From positions 1,722,181-1,786,180 of the forward strand of contig BCKK01000003.1 of assembly GCA_001600615.1 (NCBI GenBank): a stretch of 64,000 nt of DNA, given 5' to 3'. Each line of letters opens with the position of its first letter. Positions within the stretch are counted from its first letter, which is position 1. A program made the translations under genes and the position numbers. The notes beneath the pieces were generated by a model. It saw only the letters and a program-made list of their open reading frames with translations, did no database searches and had not been told where the DNA came from. The stretch is from Dioszegia crocea (lineage: Eukaryota; Basidiomycota; Tremellomycetes; Tremellales; Bulleribasidiaceae). This document shows, one piece after another, positions 52,507 through 63,586 of the stretch.

Positions 52507-53993
52507 ATGTCCACCTCTATCCCACAAATCACATTCGCAGGCAAGAAGGTCGGCCGGGTAGGCTATGGTCTCATGCAGCGTAAGTCTTTACTTTGCCTTC
52601 TTCAGGTCTTGTTCCACGTACAGCTGGACATGGTGACGGATTGTGGACTCTGTGACTGTATCACCCCCTTCACAGTAGCCTCCCTCGCCCTTTACTTCAC
52701 CTCGCAAGGCTGAAAGCTGATGACGCAGTCACCTGGACGCCTGAGCCTCCTACCCAGGAAGAGTCCTTTGCAGCTATGAAGGCGGCCGCGGATTCCGGAG
52801 CGACTGCATGGTCCACCGCTACATTCTACGGTCCACCCAACAACCCTATGGCCAACCTCCACCTCATCGCTGCCTTCTTCAAGAAGGTAAGTCTGTTACC
52901 CTCGTTCTTCGAAGTCCAGGCTCTATCGATCGTCTTAGACATAGCTGACGAGCTAGTACCCCGAATACAAAGAAAAGGTCGTCATTGCCCTCAAGGGTGG
53001 AATGGAGGCCAACCTATCCCCTATCCCCGCTGCACAGCTTGTCGAGCGAGGTCGTGCCGAAATCAAGAAGTGCCAGGAGATTCTAGGCGATAAGACTATC
53101 GACATCTACCTCCCTGCTCGTGTTGACTCCGAGGCTTCGATCGAGGAGGTCGTCAAGCAGCTCAAGACTTTGAAGGATGAGGGGCTATTCACTGAGGTCG
53201 GGCTGAGCGAGGTGAAGGGTGATACTTTGGAGCGGGCTTATAAGGTAAGTCTTCTTAACAACCCCAGTCCGACTTCACTCTTCACCCCTCATTGACCATT
53301 GACACTTCATCCCCTATTTACCAATTCACACTCCTCACTCTCTTCATTGGCCTCCGCCACGATGAGCCCTCGCTAAAGCCCTAGATTGTCCCCATCGCCG
53401 TCCTCGAAATCGAAGTCTCGCTCTGGTCATACGACCAAGACATCCAATCCGCCCTCGCTTCCGCCCAAAAGTTGTCCGTACCCGTCTTTGCCTACTCTCC
53501 ACTCGGACGAGGCTTCATCACTCGAAAATGGAGCAAACCCGAAGATATCCCTGAGGGCTCATACCAGCGCCACTCACCCCGATTCCAGGGCGACGCATTC
53601 TATCAGAATCTCAAATTGGTCGATCTGCTCGATGAGGCCGCGGCCAAGAAGGGCGTGGAGACTAGTCAGTTGGCCCTGGGTTGGGTCGTCGGGCTTAACG
53701 ATGTTGTAAGATTGTGCTCTGGCCTCTTCGGTCCATTCAGTTGAATTTTGGCTAAACTCTTAGACTATCCCTATCCCCGGGTCTTCTAAGCCTCCCAGAG
53801 TACGGGACAACACCCAGTCTGCCACTCTTAAACTGTCCGACTCCGAGCTTAAGGGCATCGATGAGATCTTAGCTTCTTTCGAGCCTGTCGGTGGCCGATA
53901 CCCCGAGCAAGCCGCTGCCCACCTTGTAAGTCTTCGATTTGGTGGTGTTCGGCGTGGTGATGGGATTCAGCTAATCGACTTTAGATGAAGTAG
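52507..53993 (+). CDS. Aldo-keto reductase, pyridoxal-reductase type (copy 2)
   Basis: Tandem paralog of the gene at 50310. Six exons (52507-52579, 52729-52886, 52957-53244, 53385-53705, 53764-53925, 53985-53993) have exactly the same lengths as copy 1 (73, 158, 288, 321, 162, 9 nt), giving 336 residues. Protein blocks match (GRVGYGLMQ, YGPPNNPMANLHLIAAFFKK, VIALKGGMEA, IDIYLPARVD, PVFAYSPLGRGFITRKWSK, SQLALGWVVGLNDVTIPIPG, end Met-Lys-stop). Differences are scattered, with more charge swaps on the surface (AEIKKCQ against AELAKCQ). The same substituted tetrad positions are kept. Introns are unrelated in sequence and length. It likely arose by duplication; both copies look intact. Confidence 0.9.
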
Positions 53994-54218
53994 TTTACAA
54001 GGACATATATGTCCTTTGAGGGGAAGGGATGTCAGGGTGGTCACCGAGTGTATGTAGAGTAGCGAGATATGTGCATGACATGTCAGACTTTCGGATGTCA
54101 TTCGCGCTCTGCTGGAGGCTCTTCGTCTTGAAGCGCACTGTGAAGCCGCCGAACCTGTCACTGGCCACGAAGGGTGGCCTTGTATCGTAAAGGCATTACA
54201 CATATACCTATTAGACCA

Positions 54219-56882
54219 TTAAAGCGCCTGACCGACATCCCCTCCCAAACTCCGCCTCAGACTCGCTCTCCACTCTGACCATTTCCCGCCGATTGCCGAT
54301 CCCCGCCGCAATGCTGCCTCAGAATTCCCATTGTCCATGCCCGCCATCCCATTCCCACCTTCACTCCCCTCTTCCCCTACGACTGTGCCACTATGCGTTT
54401 GCACACTAATCGTCGACGCCCCAAATGCCGACCCGGCCAGTGAATTACGGGTGAACATGAGCGTCCGAGGTCTCTCAAATTTCGCGATTGAAACCCTCGA
54501 CACCACACCTTCCGCCTGGCCATGTACGCCGTCTTCAGAGAATGATGAGGGGATAGGGGGTAGTTGATATTCCGCCAGACTACCACTGTGGTACTTGTAC
54601 GCTGAAGGTGTAGTGGCCAGAGTAGGGGTAGGCTGATTATACCCTAGCTCGGTCGGATGAGCCGCCAAGTCGCCAAATGACGCTTCGGATGCTGGACTAG
54701 GGAGGACGGCGGGTGATGATCCTGCGCGATCACCTCCCGAACCAGCCGGGAAGGTGGGCGAGCGAAAGGCGGCGTAGGGTATAAGAGATAGATCGGCAGC
54801 TCCGAATGTGGCTATGCTGCGGCGGGACCGGGCGGTTTGGATGGTTGCGTCGGAGTCTCGACGGGGGATGAGGGCTCGAGCGTTTGCGTTTGGGACCGGC
54901 CCGCCCACGGGATTAGGGGTCGAGAGGGTGGTGAGATGGGGAGTGGAAGGTGTGGTAGGATTGGCGATTAGGAGAGGAGGTGGAATGTTCGCGCATGTAG
55001 ATGCTGAAGCGCGGTAGGGGATAGATCGTTTCTCATCATAGACCCCTGCACCCGAGCTTGCACCCATCGCCGCCGGACCGCAACCGCCGAATGTCGAATC
55101 GACTTCGGCCGACCGCTGAGTCTGGAGGGTATTGGTACGCGATACGCCAGTAAGCGTTTCGGAACCCTCACCATCATACCTCCTGGTTCCCGCGACTGAT
55201 CCCCGACTTCCCAGTCTGAACGCACGGGTCACACCGGGAGAAGGAGGGGCCATGAAGTTTAGTACAGCGCCAAAACTACTTCGCCATGTCGATCGACTCT
55301 TGGGCGATTTCGGGCCGGATCGACCGAGTATTGCAGGATCTAAGATTGGTCGAGATCCCATATCGTATGGCGAAACCGATGCTGGTTCTCCGGTGGTGTT
55401 GGCAGCGCCAAAATTGAAATCGGGATTGATGTATGGGATATGCCCCATTTGTCCTTGTCCTAATCCCGCCATATCCTTCTTCTCATCCTCATCCCCTGAT
55501 CCGCCGTTAACACCGCCAGCTCCTCGTCCTGCCATGTTATCGGCTGGAAAATTCGCATAGATTGGAGGAAAAGAATCGCGCGCAGACGCAGTATCTGAGA
55601 AATGGACGTAGTCGTCGTCGCTCGTTCGACCGCCGAATTGGATGTTTTGCCGTCGGTGTCGGCAGAGGACGTAGAAGATGAGGCCGAAGAAGAGGAGGAA
55701 GCAGGATACGCCGCCGGCTATACCTGCTATCATTGTTGCGTTGGCTATGATGTCAGTGGGCGTATCAGTCTCATTGGGAGTTCACGTACATTTGTGCGGC
55801 TCCTCTAGAGAGCTAGCCTCTGATTGGATTGGGATAATGGGGAAAGTGGACGAAGCGGAAGTGAAGAACGAGATGGTCGATGAGGGTTGTTGGGAGGCAG
55901 GCTTGGTGAGTGCGCTGATAGGGACAAAGGGACCGACAGGGGATTCAGTCGATGAGCTGGAGATTGGGGGAGTATATGCACCAGGCGATGAGACGGATTG
56001 TCCAGCTTCATTTGGCGTGAGGAGAGGTTTAGAGATTGAAGATGAAGTACCGAAACCAGACGCCGTGCCGGTGATACTTCCCGGAGCGGGGGTTGGTCTG
56101 ACACATCAGCTGATGCCGTCGTTGGAAAGTGTAAGAAAGGCTGACTCAGGTGGTATGGCATCCTTTGACGAAGAGGTAAAGGCCGAGATGGATGATGAGG
56201 TGGTTGGCTTTGAGCCTAAATTTGCGGGAGGTACGGGTGGTCCGGAACTTGAAGTTGGACTGGGATCTTTGACAACACCGCCCTGACTCGCTGCTGCTAG
56301 CGTACGAAGATTGAAGCCGGGTGGACAGGCACCAGGAGCACCGGGTACTAAACTCTTGTCAGCTGCTGGTACTGGTTGAGAGAGAAATCCTTTGATCCAA
56401 AGGATGGTGTTGACTTACGGATTGTTGTTGGTTCTGAGGCTGGTCAGCAGATTGTTCCGTTTGAAGAAGGGTGAATACAAGAAGGGTGAATACAATGGAA
56501 TGTAAGAGATATGAGGAGGGAATAAGCTTACGGGATATAGAGATGCGACCGGCAGAATCTCGGACAGCCAGCTGTACGACATAACCTCTCCCCAGATCGT
56601 TAAAGAAGCCTATTTCGGGATTTTGGATAGTCCCAAAGTCTCCTCTGAGCAACCATTAGCTCGCTTCAAGCGAAGAGGCAGGCCTGGAAGGAGGCGACGT
56701 ACAAGATAGTGCCCGCTCCACCTGTCCCGGTGAACATCCATGCTTTCCAAGGCCCAGCATCTGATACGAATTTGATGTGAAGCTCTTCGCACTTCGTTGT
56801 CAGCTTGGACCAGGGCAGAATAGGAGGGCAAACGTACCTCATGCATTGGGGGTAGGGTGACTACTCCTCCGGTCGACGTCAT
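54219..56882 (-). CDS. Single-pass surface-type protein with Ser-rich ecto- and cytosolic domains, unknown
   Basis: Minus strand, about seven exons (56882-56838, 56782-..., 56433-56419 and so on). The N-terminal domain (TLPPMHE, KFVSDAGPWKAWMFTGTGGAGTIL, GDFGTIQNPEIGFFNDLGRG-YVVQLAVRDSAG) looks like a small beta-sandwich as found in basidiomycete mucin-type receptors. A Ser/Thr/Pro-rich stalk follows, then one TM (AGIAGGVSCFLLFFGLIFYV) with basic stop-transfer CRHRRQN and a 480-residue Ser/Pro-rich cytosolic tail. No signal peptide is visible at the modelled start, so a first exon may be missing. An exon of 15 nt (56433-56419) is inferred. Architecture suggests a WSC/Mid2-like sensor, but no family motif was seen. 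Confidence 0.75.
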
Positions 56883-57325
56883 CTTGCCGCTTTACTGCTC
56901 GTCGCGCCCAAAGGGACAGGGCTCGACGTTAAATCACTATCGCGATATCCGTCGATGTGATTAGGTCGGGTTCGTATGAGGTGACCTGGAGTAAGTTAGG
57001 TGAGTAGAGACAGTAGTGCGAAGTCACAGCAAGTAGGATGTAGGTTGAAAGGTCAACAGATCCGTCAAGATCGACAGTCAACGCCTACAGTTTCATTCCA
57101 CTCCTTTGACAAGCATCTGTGCGCCTCAATCGGAATTAAGCCTAGTGGCCAAAGGAAGGGGTAAGCCGGTCAGAGTCAGAAAGGCATCCCAGTATCCCAG
57201 GGGAACTACCTTTGGACTGAGGTGGCGCCGAAGTCGACTGTGCACGATACGCGAGGCAGTCGTCATGCTGTGATGCGAAACACCTTTCTTATAGAATCTG
57301 AAACTGTATGGAGGCTGAGTCGCTA
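56883..57325. other. Intergenic between two minus-strand genes
   Basis: 443 bp. It should carry the promoter and any missing first exon of the surface-type protein, plus the CFD1 3' end. No clear signal was found. Confidence 0.45.
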
Positions 57326-58443
57326 CTATTGTATAGCTGGCTGGGCGATCGACAGCTGGTCGAGTTTGAGCCGTATGTCATCTTTTCGCGAGTCGACACC
57401 CTTCACCACGCCTGCTGTGATCTCCTTCCACACCTTTGCGGATGTCGTTTCGAGGTATCGATCGAGCAAAGGGAATCCGACTGGCAGATCGTTTCCGTTC
57501 GAAGATGACGACGCCCCGTTCTCCGGATTCGTTCCTGCCTCCTCGCCGCCTGATATCCCCGCTGCTGGTATCTCTCCCTTACTAACAGCATCCAGCAGTC
57601 CAACAAGGACCGTATCTATCGGCACCCTGCCCAAGAACTCCAGACTGTTCCGCTTCGCCATGTCCTCCCCGCCACCACGGCCAAATGTATCGCTTATCTC
57701 GCCGCAGCATGGACAAGCATACCCTGCCATATTCTCTACGAGGCCAATGACAGGGAGACCGAGTTTGCGCGTAAATGAGAGGGACTTTATTGTATCGTTC
57801 AAAGCGGTGGTTTGGGGGGTTGTGATGAGGATGGAGGATGGAGTTGTTGGGCGGCCGGCAGTGGGTGTGAAGAGGGGATGTAGATGTGTCAAGAGGGATA
57901 TATGCTCGTCTGATGTGCCTAAAGATGTAAGCTTGTGAGTGTCAAAGAAGGCCTAGAAGGCAACTTACCCGGCGGCGTATCTATAACCAGATAATCCAGC
58001 TCTCCCCATCTGACCTCACTCAAGAATTGCCTGATCATCCCATCCTTCTTTGGTCCTCTCCACACAACCGAATCTCCCCGATCCTTCAGCAGGAAGCCTA
58101 TACTCATCACTCCCAGCCGCCGTCCCTGATCGACATACACAGGTACCCAGCCAGCTGACGATTGATGGACCGTAGCGGACGGGTCGTCAAGGCCGACCAT
58201 GCGGGGTAGTGATGGACCTGTGAGGTCCAAATCGAGTAGACCGACTCGAGCAGTGGGTGACGTGGCTAGGAGTGAGAGGGCGAGCTGCACCGATGAGGAT
58301 GATTTGCCCACTCCGCCTAAGATGGTCAGAAATGTGCTTGATAATCAATTCCTGAACGGCGCACCTTTCCCAGACAACACGATGACTATGTTTTTCACGG
58401 ACGCCAATCGGCGAGACACGGGTGTTTCGATTTCTGCTGCCAT
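57326..58443 (-). CDS. CFD1: Cytosolic Fe-S cluster assembly ATPase (Cfd1/NUBP2)
   Basis: P-loop scaffold of the cytosolic iron-sulfur assembly machinery, partner of Nbp35. Three exons (58443-58365, 58316-57969, 57918-57326) sum to 339 residues. The deviant Walker A reads [19 protein letters not shown], split by intron 1. Switch blocks [34 protein letters not shown], and [16 protein letters not shown] follow. The cluster-binding motif is [12 protein letters not shown] (CPxC), then [24 protein letters not shown]. There is no N-terminal four-Cys cluster, so this is Cfd1 and not Nbp35. The start (MAAEIETP) is the first ATG. Divergent from PRP6, with 370 bp between starts. Confidence 0.94.
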
Positions 58444-58813
58444 TTTGAGCTGGCCTGAGGTGCTGGTATAGGTGTAGTAGGTGTTGGAAGGGCTATAGGT
58501 GTTTAGATGTTCCCTGTATGGTGCAGGCTGGTCCAAGCTGGGTGGAGGCGGCGATCCCCGCCTCTTTCGCCACCACCACCACCCAAAATCACACCCCTCT
58601 TACCCTCTCCTCTCACCTCTCATACTCCGTATATATCGAATTTTAAGATCCAAATCCGTCAGCAGACGAAGCATCAAGGTCCTCCGGTCTCGTAGGGCTC
58701 TCGAAAAACACCCGCAGAAACATCAGCGGGACAGCTTGAAAAGTGGGAAATCACCGCTCCTGAAACCCTAGTTCGCCTGGCGGCCCGACTTCTCACAAGA
58801 AAGCAGTTGCACG
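58444..58813. promoter_or_regulatory. Divergent promoter: CFD1 and PRP6
   Basis: 370 bp between opposite starts; C-rich with CACC/CCACC repeats (58560-58600). No TATA box. Confidence 0.45.
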
Positions 58814-61800
58814 ATGTCGCAGCTCGGTACCGTCAAGTTTGTGCCTCTGGAGACGAGGTACAACTTTTTGAAGAGTGAGTTTTGGGTTCAGCGTGAGGAA
58901 TGAGGCTGATATTTTAGTGCAAGCTCCGGCTTCCTATGTGGCTGGTTTAGGGCGAGGGTGAGTCACGTTCACCCGGAAGACCGTGATCAGAAGCTGACGA
59001 TGTAGAGCCTCAGGTTTCACTACACGGTCCGATATCGGTCCAGCTCGAGCTGGTCCTAGTGCCGAAGCAGTGGCCGCTGCGCAGGCCAAACGAGGGGAAG
59101 AAATCCCCGACCCGGATGCTTTCCAAGATCCAGAAAACGAACGGAATCTGTTCGCTGGGACAGTTTATGAGGCGGATGACGAAGAAGCAGATCGGATCTG
59201 GGATTCAGTCGACAGCCGGATGGATGCTAGACGGCGGGCGAGGCGGGAAGCCATGGAGGCTGAAATTGCCGAAAAGGAGCGGGCGAACAATCCCAAGATT
59301 CAAACGCAATTTGCGGATTTGAAGCGAGGACTGGAGGAGTTGAAGGATTCGGATTGGAACTCTATCCCTGATGCGGGGAATATGACTGGGAAGCGGAGGA
59401 AGAGGAATATGAGATTGGAGGAGAATCAGAATGGGCGGAGTTATGCGGTTTCGGATACGGTATTGGCGGATGCTGCGGGAAGGAATGTTTTGCTTGGGGA
59501 GTTGGATGCTGCTCAGCAGGAGGTGAGTTGCGATATCTGAACCAAATGAGATCTGAGCTGATGTGTAGAATGGAGGCTTTGATACGCCAGCGGGTGACGG
59601 CACGATGACAGATTTCGTCTCGATTGGTAATGCTCGAGACAAGGTGTTGTCATTGCGCCTCGACCAAGCGTCGAAAGACGCAGCGAATGGGTCGTCAACC
59701 TCGGTTGACCCAAGAGGATACATGACGGCTCTCAACAGTCAAGTCCTCCAGACCGACGCTCAAATCGGAGATATCAAGCAGGCCCGACAATTGCTGCAGA
59801 ATCTGATTCAGAGTAACCCCAAGCATGCGCCCGGATGGATCGCGGCTGCTTCCCTCGAAGGTGAGCTACTTGTCCGAGCGATTTTCGGAACATCAAGCTG
59901 ATCCCGTTAGTTCACGCCAAGAAGATGGTTGCCGCTCGGAAAATCATCGCTGAGGGATGCGAAAAGTGTCCCAAAAACGAGGACATCTGGTTCCATGCCG
60001 CCGAGCTCAATACGCCTGAGAATGCCAAAGTCATTCTCGGTAAGGCTGTCCAGCATGTCCCTCAGTCAGTGAAGATCTGGATGAAGGCGGCGTCGCTAGA
60101 GACGGATTCTGGTGCGAAGCGGAGAGTACTGCGAAAAGGTGAGCTCCAGCAACGCGATCCGTCAGTGGCATGCAGATCTCAAGCTGATCTATCAGCATTG
60201 GAGTTTATCCCCAACTCCGTCCGGCTATGGAAAGAGACCGTCAATCTCGAAGACGACCCAGAAGACGCTCGAATCCTTCTCACCCGCGCTGTCGAAGTTA
60301 TCCCCACTTCCGTCGAACTATGGCTCACTCTTGCCCGACTCGAAACTCCCGAAAATGCTAAAAAGGTTCTCAATTCCGCTCGAAACAAAATCCCCACATC
60401 GCACGAGATCTGGATTGCAGCTGGACGGCTTGCGGAACAACCTGCTCAATCGGAAGTTGAGGTCAAGCTTGAAGATGACTCGGAACGGACGACCAAACTC
60501 GCCAAACAGGTCGATAAACTCATGGTGGGGGCTGTGGCTAGTCTCAAACGCAACCAGGTTATCCTGTCTAGGGAGCAGTGGTTGCAAGAGGCGGAGAAGT
60601 GTGAGGAGGATGGATCGCCATTGACTGCGCAAGCGATAGTGAAGGCTACGATACATCTGGACGTGGAGGAAGAGGACCGGAGGGCGACATGGTTAGAGGA
60701 TGCAGAGCGAGCGGAGAAGGGCGGCTTTGTCGAAGTTGCCAGGGCGTGCTTTGTGGTTGTTTTGGAGACTTTCCCGACGAATGAAGGGGTATGGCGGAAG
60801 GCTGCAGAATTGGAGAAGAAGCATGGTACAGCGTGAGTTTAGAGTGCGCCCGATATGGTGTCAGAAGCTGATAATGTAGGCAAGCGGTGCAGGATGTTCT
60901 TGCTCGGGGCGTGGAGCATTGCCCCCATGCCGAAGTGCTATGGCTTATGGCTGCTAAGGAGAAGTGGGTCGGAGGGGATATTCCGGGCGCCCAGGCTATT
61001 TTATCGGAGGCATTCAAGCAGAACGAGGATAGCGAGTCGATCTTCCTTGCTGCGGCCAAATTGGCATCGGAGACAGGGGAGATGATGGCTGCCAAGCAGA
61101 TCTTGGAGAAGGCCAGGGATCAGGCCAATACCGATAGAGTAAGTTTGTCGTTCTCTCTCTATTGAGCTTTATCGCTGATGAGTAGATCTGGATGAAATCC
61201 GCCGTCCTAGAACGTCAACTCAATAATCTCGATGCTGCCCTTACGATTCTCGACGAGGCCATTACGAAGTTCCCTACATTCGACAAACTTCACATGATCC
61301 GCGGCCAGATCTACACGTCTAGAAACGAGATACCTCAGGCTCGCGCTGCGTATGCCCAAGGGTGCAAGGCTTGTCCTAAGTCTATCCCACTTTGGATATT
61401 GGCTGCTCGTCTAGAAGAGAAGGCGGGGGTGACGATTAAGGCTAGAAGTTTACTCGAGAAGGCGAGGTTGTATAATGCGAAGAATGATGAGCTTTGGGCG
61501 GAGAGTATTGGGATTGAAGAACGGGCTGCTGGGGCACAGCAAGCTAAGAGTCTGTTGGCAAGGGGTGAGTTGAAAAGATCTGGGTCGCGTTACGAGATTT
61601 CAAGCTGACACTTTCAGCCATGCAGGAATGTCCCACCTCACCCCTCTTATGGTCCCTCGCCATCTTCATGGAAGCGCCTCAACAGCGCAAAGGACGTTCT
61701 GTCGACGCGCTCAAGAAGGCCGGTGAACACCCAGCTGTCATTCTTGGTGTTGCCCGTTTGTTCTGGGCCGAACGCAAGATTGAAAGGACACGCCAGTGGA

Positions 61801-62073
61801 TGGCGAATGCCGTCAAGGCGGATCCGGATTGGGGAGATGCGTGGGGATGGTGGTTGAAGTTTGAGAGACAGCATGGTGAAGCTGTAAGTCAGCATTTCTG
61901 GCTTCGAGGATTATGCTGATCAGATTTAGGAGCGACAAGAAAGTGTCATTGCGCAGTGCGAAAAGGCCGACCCGCATCATGGCCCGGTATGGCAGTCGAC
62001 ATTCAAGGATTTGAGTAATCAGGGGAAGTCGACGAGGGAGATATTGGAGCTGGTCGCGGCGCAGTTGTCATGA
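58814..62073 (+). CDS. PRP6: U4/U6.U5 tri-snRNP splicing factor Prp6
   Basis: Bridges U5 and U4/U6 in the spliceosome. Several exons with two tiny ones at the 5' end give MSQLGTVKFVPLETRYNFL then [27 protein letters not shown], the characteristic Prp6 start. An acidic, Arg-rich region (PENERNLFAG, YEADDEEADRIWDSVDSRMDAR, NMTGKRRKRN) follows. From DPRGYMTALNSQVLQTDAQI onward is the HAT/TPR array: ARKIIAEGCEKCPKNEDIW, VQHVPQSVKIWMKAASLETD, LEFIPNSVRLWKETVNLEDD, LARLETPENAKKVLNSA, LETFPTNEGVWRKAAELEK, AITKFPTFDKLHMIRGQIY, and on to WGWWLKFERQHGEAE. The end EILELVAAQLS fits. The frame is continuous where introns are removed. Confidence 0.95.
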
Positions 62074-62181
62074 ATCGCGTAACATGTTCGTCAGTGCCAT
62101 CCTATATTGATGTAAATGTTTAGGTCTACATCGGAGGCAGATGTGCGAGCGTCTAACAAAGTATTTGCATTGCTCTACCAT

Positions 62182-63159
62182 CTATTGCTTCTTGCCCCAC
62201 TTTTCGACTATGGCCTTGCCCAGCGAGATCAAGTCCGGGGTCACAACGTCAAACTTCCCAAAAACGTCTATAGCTTCATCCCACTCGTAGGTGGTGGTGT
62301 AGGCTGCGAGGAAGCCGGCGCTCTGTCTGATTAGCATCACGGGAAGTATAGGTGAAGATATGGAGCTTGTCGAAGACTTACCCTAGCAGCAGCACAGTCC
62401 CAAGCGTGCGAAGCTGACATATTAGCGAGGCTCAAGAAGCAAATGCGGAACTCGAGCTCACCAGCAAAGACCGCAATCTCTCCCGGCTTATCGGCTCCAA
62501 CCTTCTCCAGCGCATACTTATACACCGCCGCCTCAGGCTTGCCCTTCTTCATAAAGTCGGCCGAGATGATGTGGTCATCGGCGAGGGGGACGTTGGCACC
62601 GTCAAAGTAACCCCGAACCCGCTTGAAACTGGCATCGGAGCAAGCCCAGACATCAAACCCGCCCTCCCTTAGAATCTGGAACATCTCCGCAAGTCCCGGT
62701 CGGGCTGTGAGCTCCATGTAGCGTTTGAAGATGTGGGCCTCGTCGTCCTTGGTCATGAAGTCTTCGGTAAGATCTTCTGGGGGGACACCGAGCTGGAAGA
62801 GGACGCGGCGGAAGATGCCAAAGAAGATGGTATGGAACTGCTTGTACTGGAAGAGGTCAGCTCTTTGATCATTCCGGGACGTGAGAAGCATACCTGGCCA
62901 ATTTGCGAAAGGTAAGAGTAATCCCGCTCGGTACTGCTCATGACGGCGTACATGACGACCTTGGAGGTCAGACCGTATTTGGCGAGTTTAGAGCCAAGGG
63001 CTTCGTCAATTCCCTTTGCGGCATTCTCGTATGAGAAGCAAGTACCGACGATGTCGACTGTGAGGGTCAGCTTTATGTCCTGAGTCAAGCGCGGCCTTTC
63101 GTGGGGAGAGTTGCAGGCAAGAAAGCGAAGAAGGCGGACTTACAAGTTACTGAAGGCAT
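62182..63159 (-). CDS. HAD-superfamily protein, 2-haloacid-dehalogenase type
   Basis: Soluble hydrolase of the haloacid dehalogenase superfamily. Five exons (63159-63144, 63057-62894, 62846-62462, 62413-62382, 62322-62182) sum to 245 residues. All four HAD motifs are present: motif I TFDIVGTCFSY (nucleophile Asp), motif II VWACSDASF (Ser), motif III MKKGKPEAAVY (Lys), and motif IV HAWDCAAAR (Asp). The cap region is helical (FHTIFFGIFRRVLFQLG). The first exon is 16 nt with the Met, and the fourth is 32 nt. In bacteria such proteins dehalogenate 2-haloacids; fungal members may act on other small substrates. Divergent from an FAD oxidoreductase, which may be related in function. Confidence 0.9.
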
Positions 63160-63586
63160 GGTAGCGAGTGGCGGAGGTGGTGGGTGTGTTGTTGGGTCTG
63201 TGGCGGTGGGCGTGTTGTTGGGTCTGGACCGCCATTGTTATATACCGTCCCATCTCGTGTCAAGACATACAGCCTACCGCACTAGGGTACCACGGCCTTG
63301 GTATGGATGATTGTCAGTTAGCTTGCACCCTATTTAGCCGATATAGGCGAGACCGAAGTTCGGGCCGGCACCGGCAGCCATCTCCGACAGCGAGATAAGC
63401 CTCGTGCGCTGGCTCCGCCTTAGTCCTCTCCACCTTTACTCCGATGTTCAAGCGACGGGTGCGCTCATGATGTCGGTCTTGGCCGACAGCTCTCGACAGG
63501 GGAGGCAGGTGAGAGTCAGTCTCAAGTGGGAAGGGGAGAAGGTATGACTGTCCCCTCTCTCAGACGTGACGAGGCCCCGAAACGCA
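63160..63586. promoter_or_regulatory. Divergent promoter: HAD protein and FAD oxidoreductase
   Basis: 427 bp between opposite starts. Repeats of TGTTGGGTCTG (63190 and 63217) and a GGCCGGCACCGGC element (63362-63374) stand out. No gene was seen. Confidence 0.5.

Noticed and set aside
57326..58443. Nbp35 instead of Cfd1
   Set aside because: No N-terminal four-Cys motif; only the C-terminal CPxC motif is present, as in Cfd1/NUBP2.
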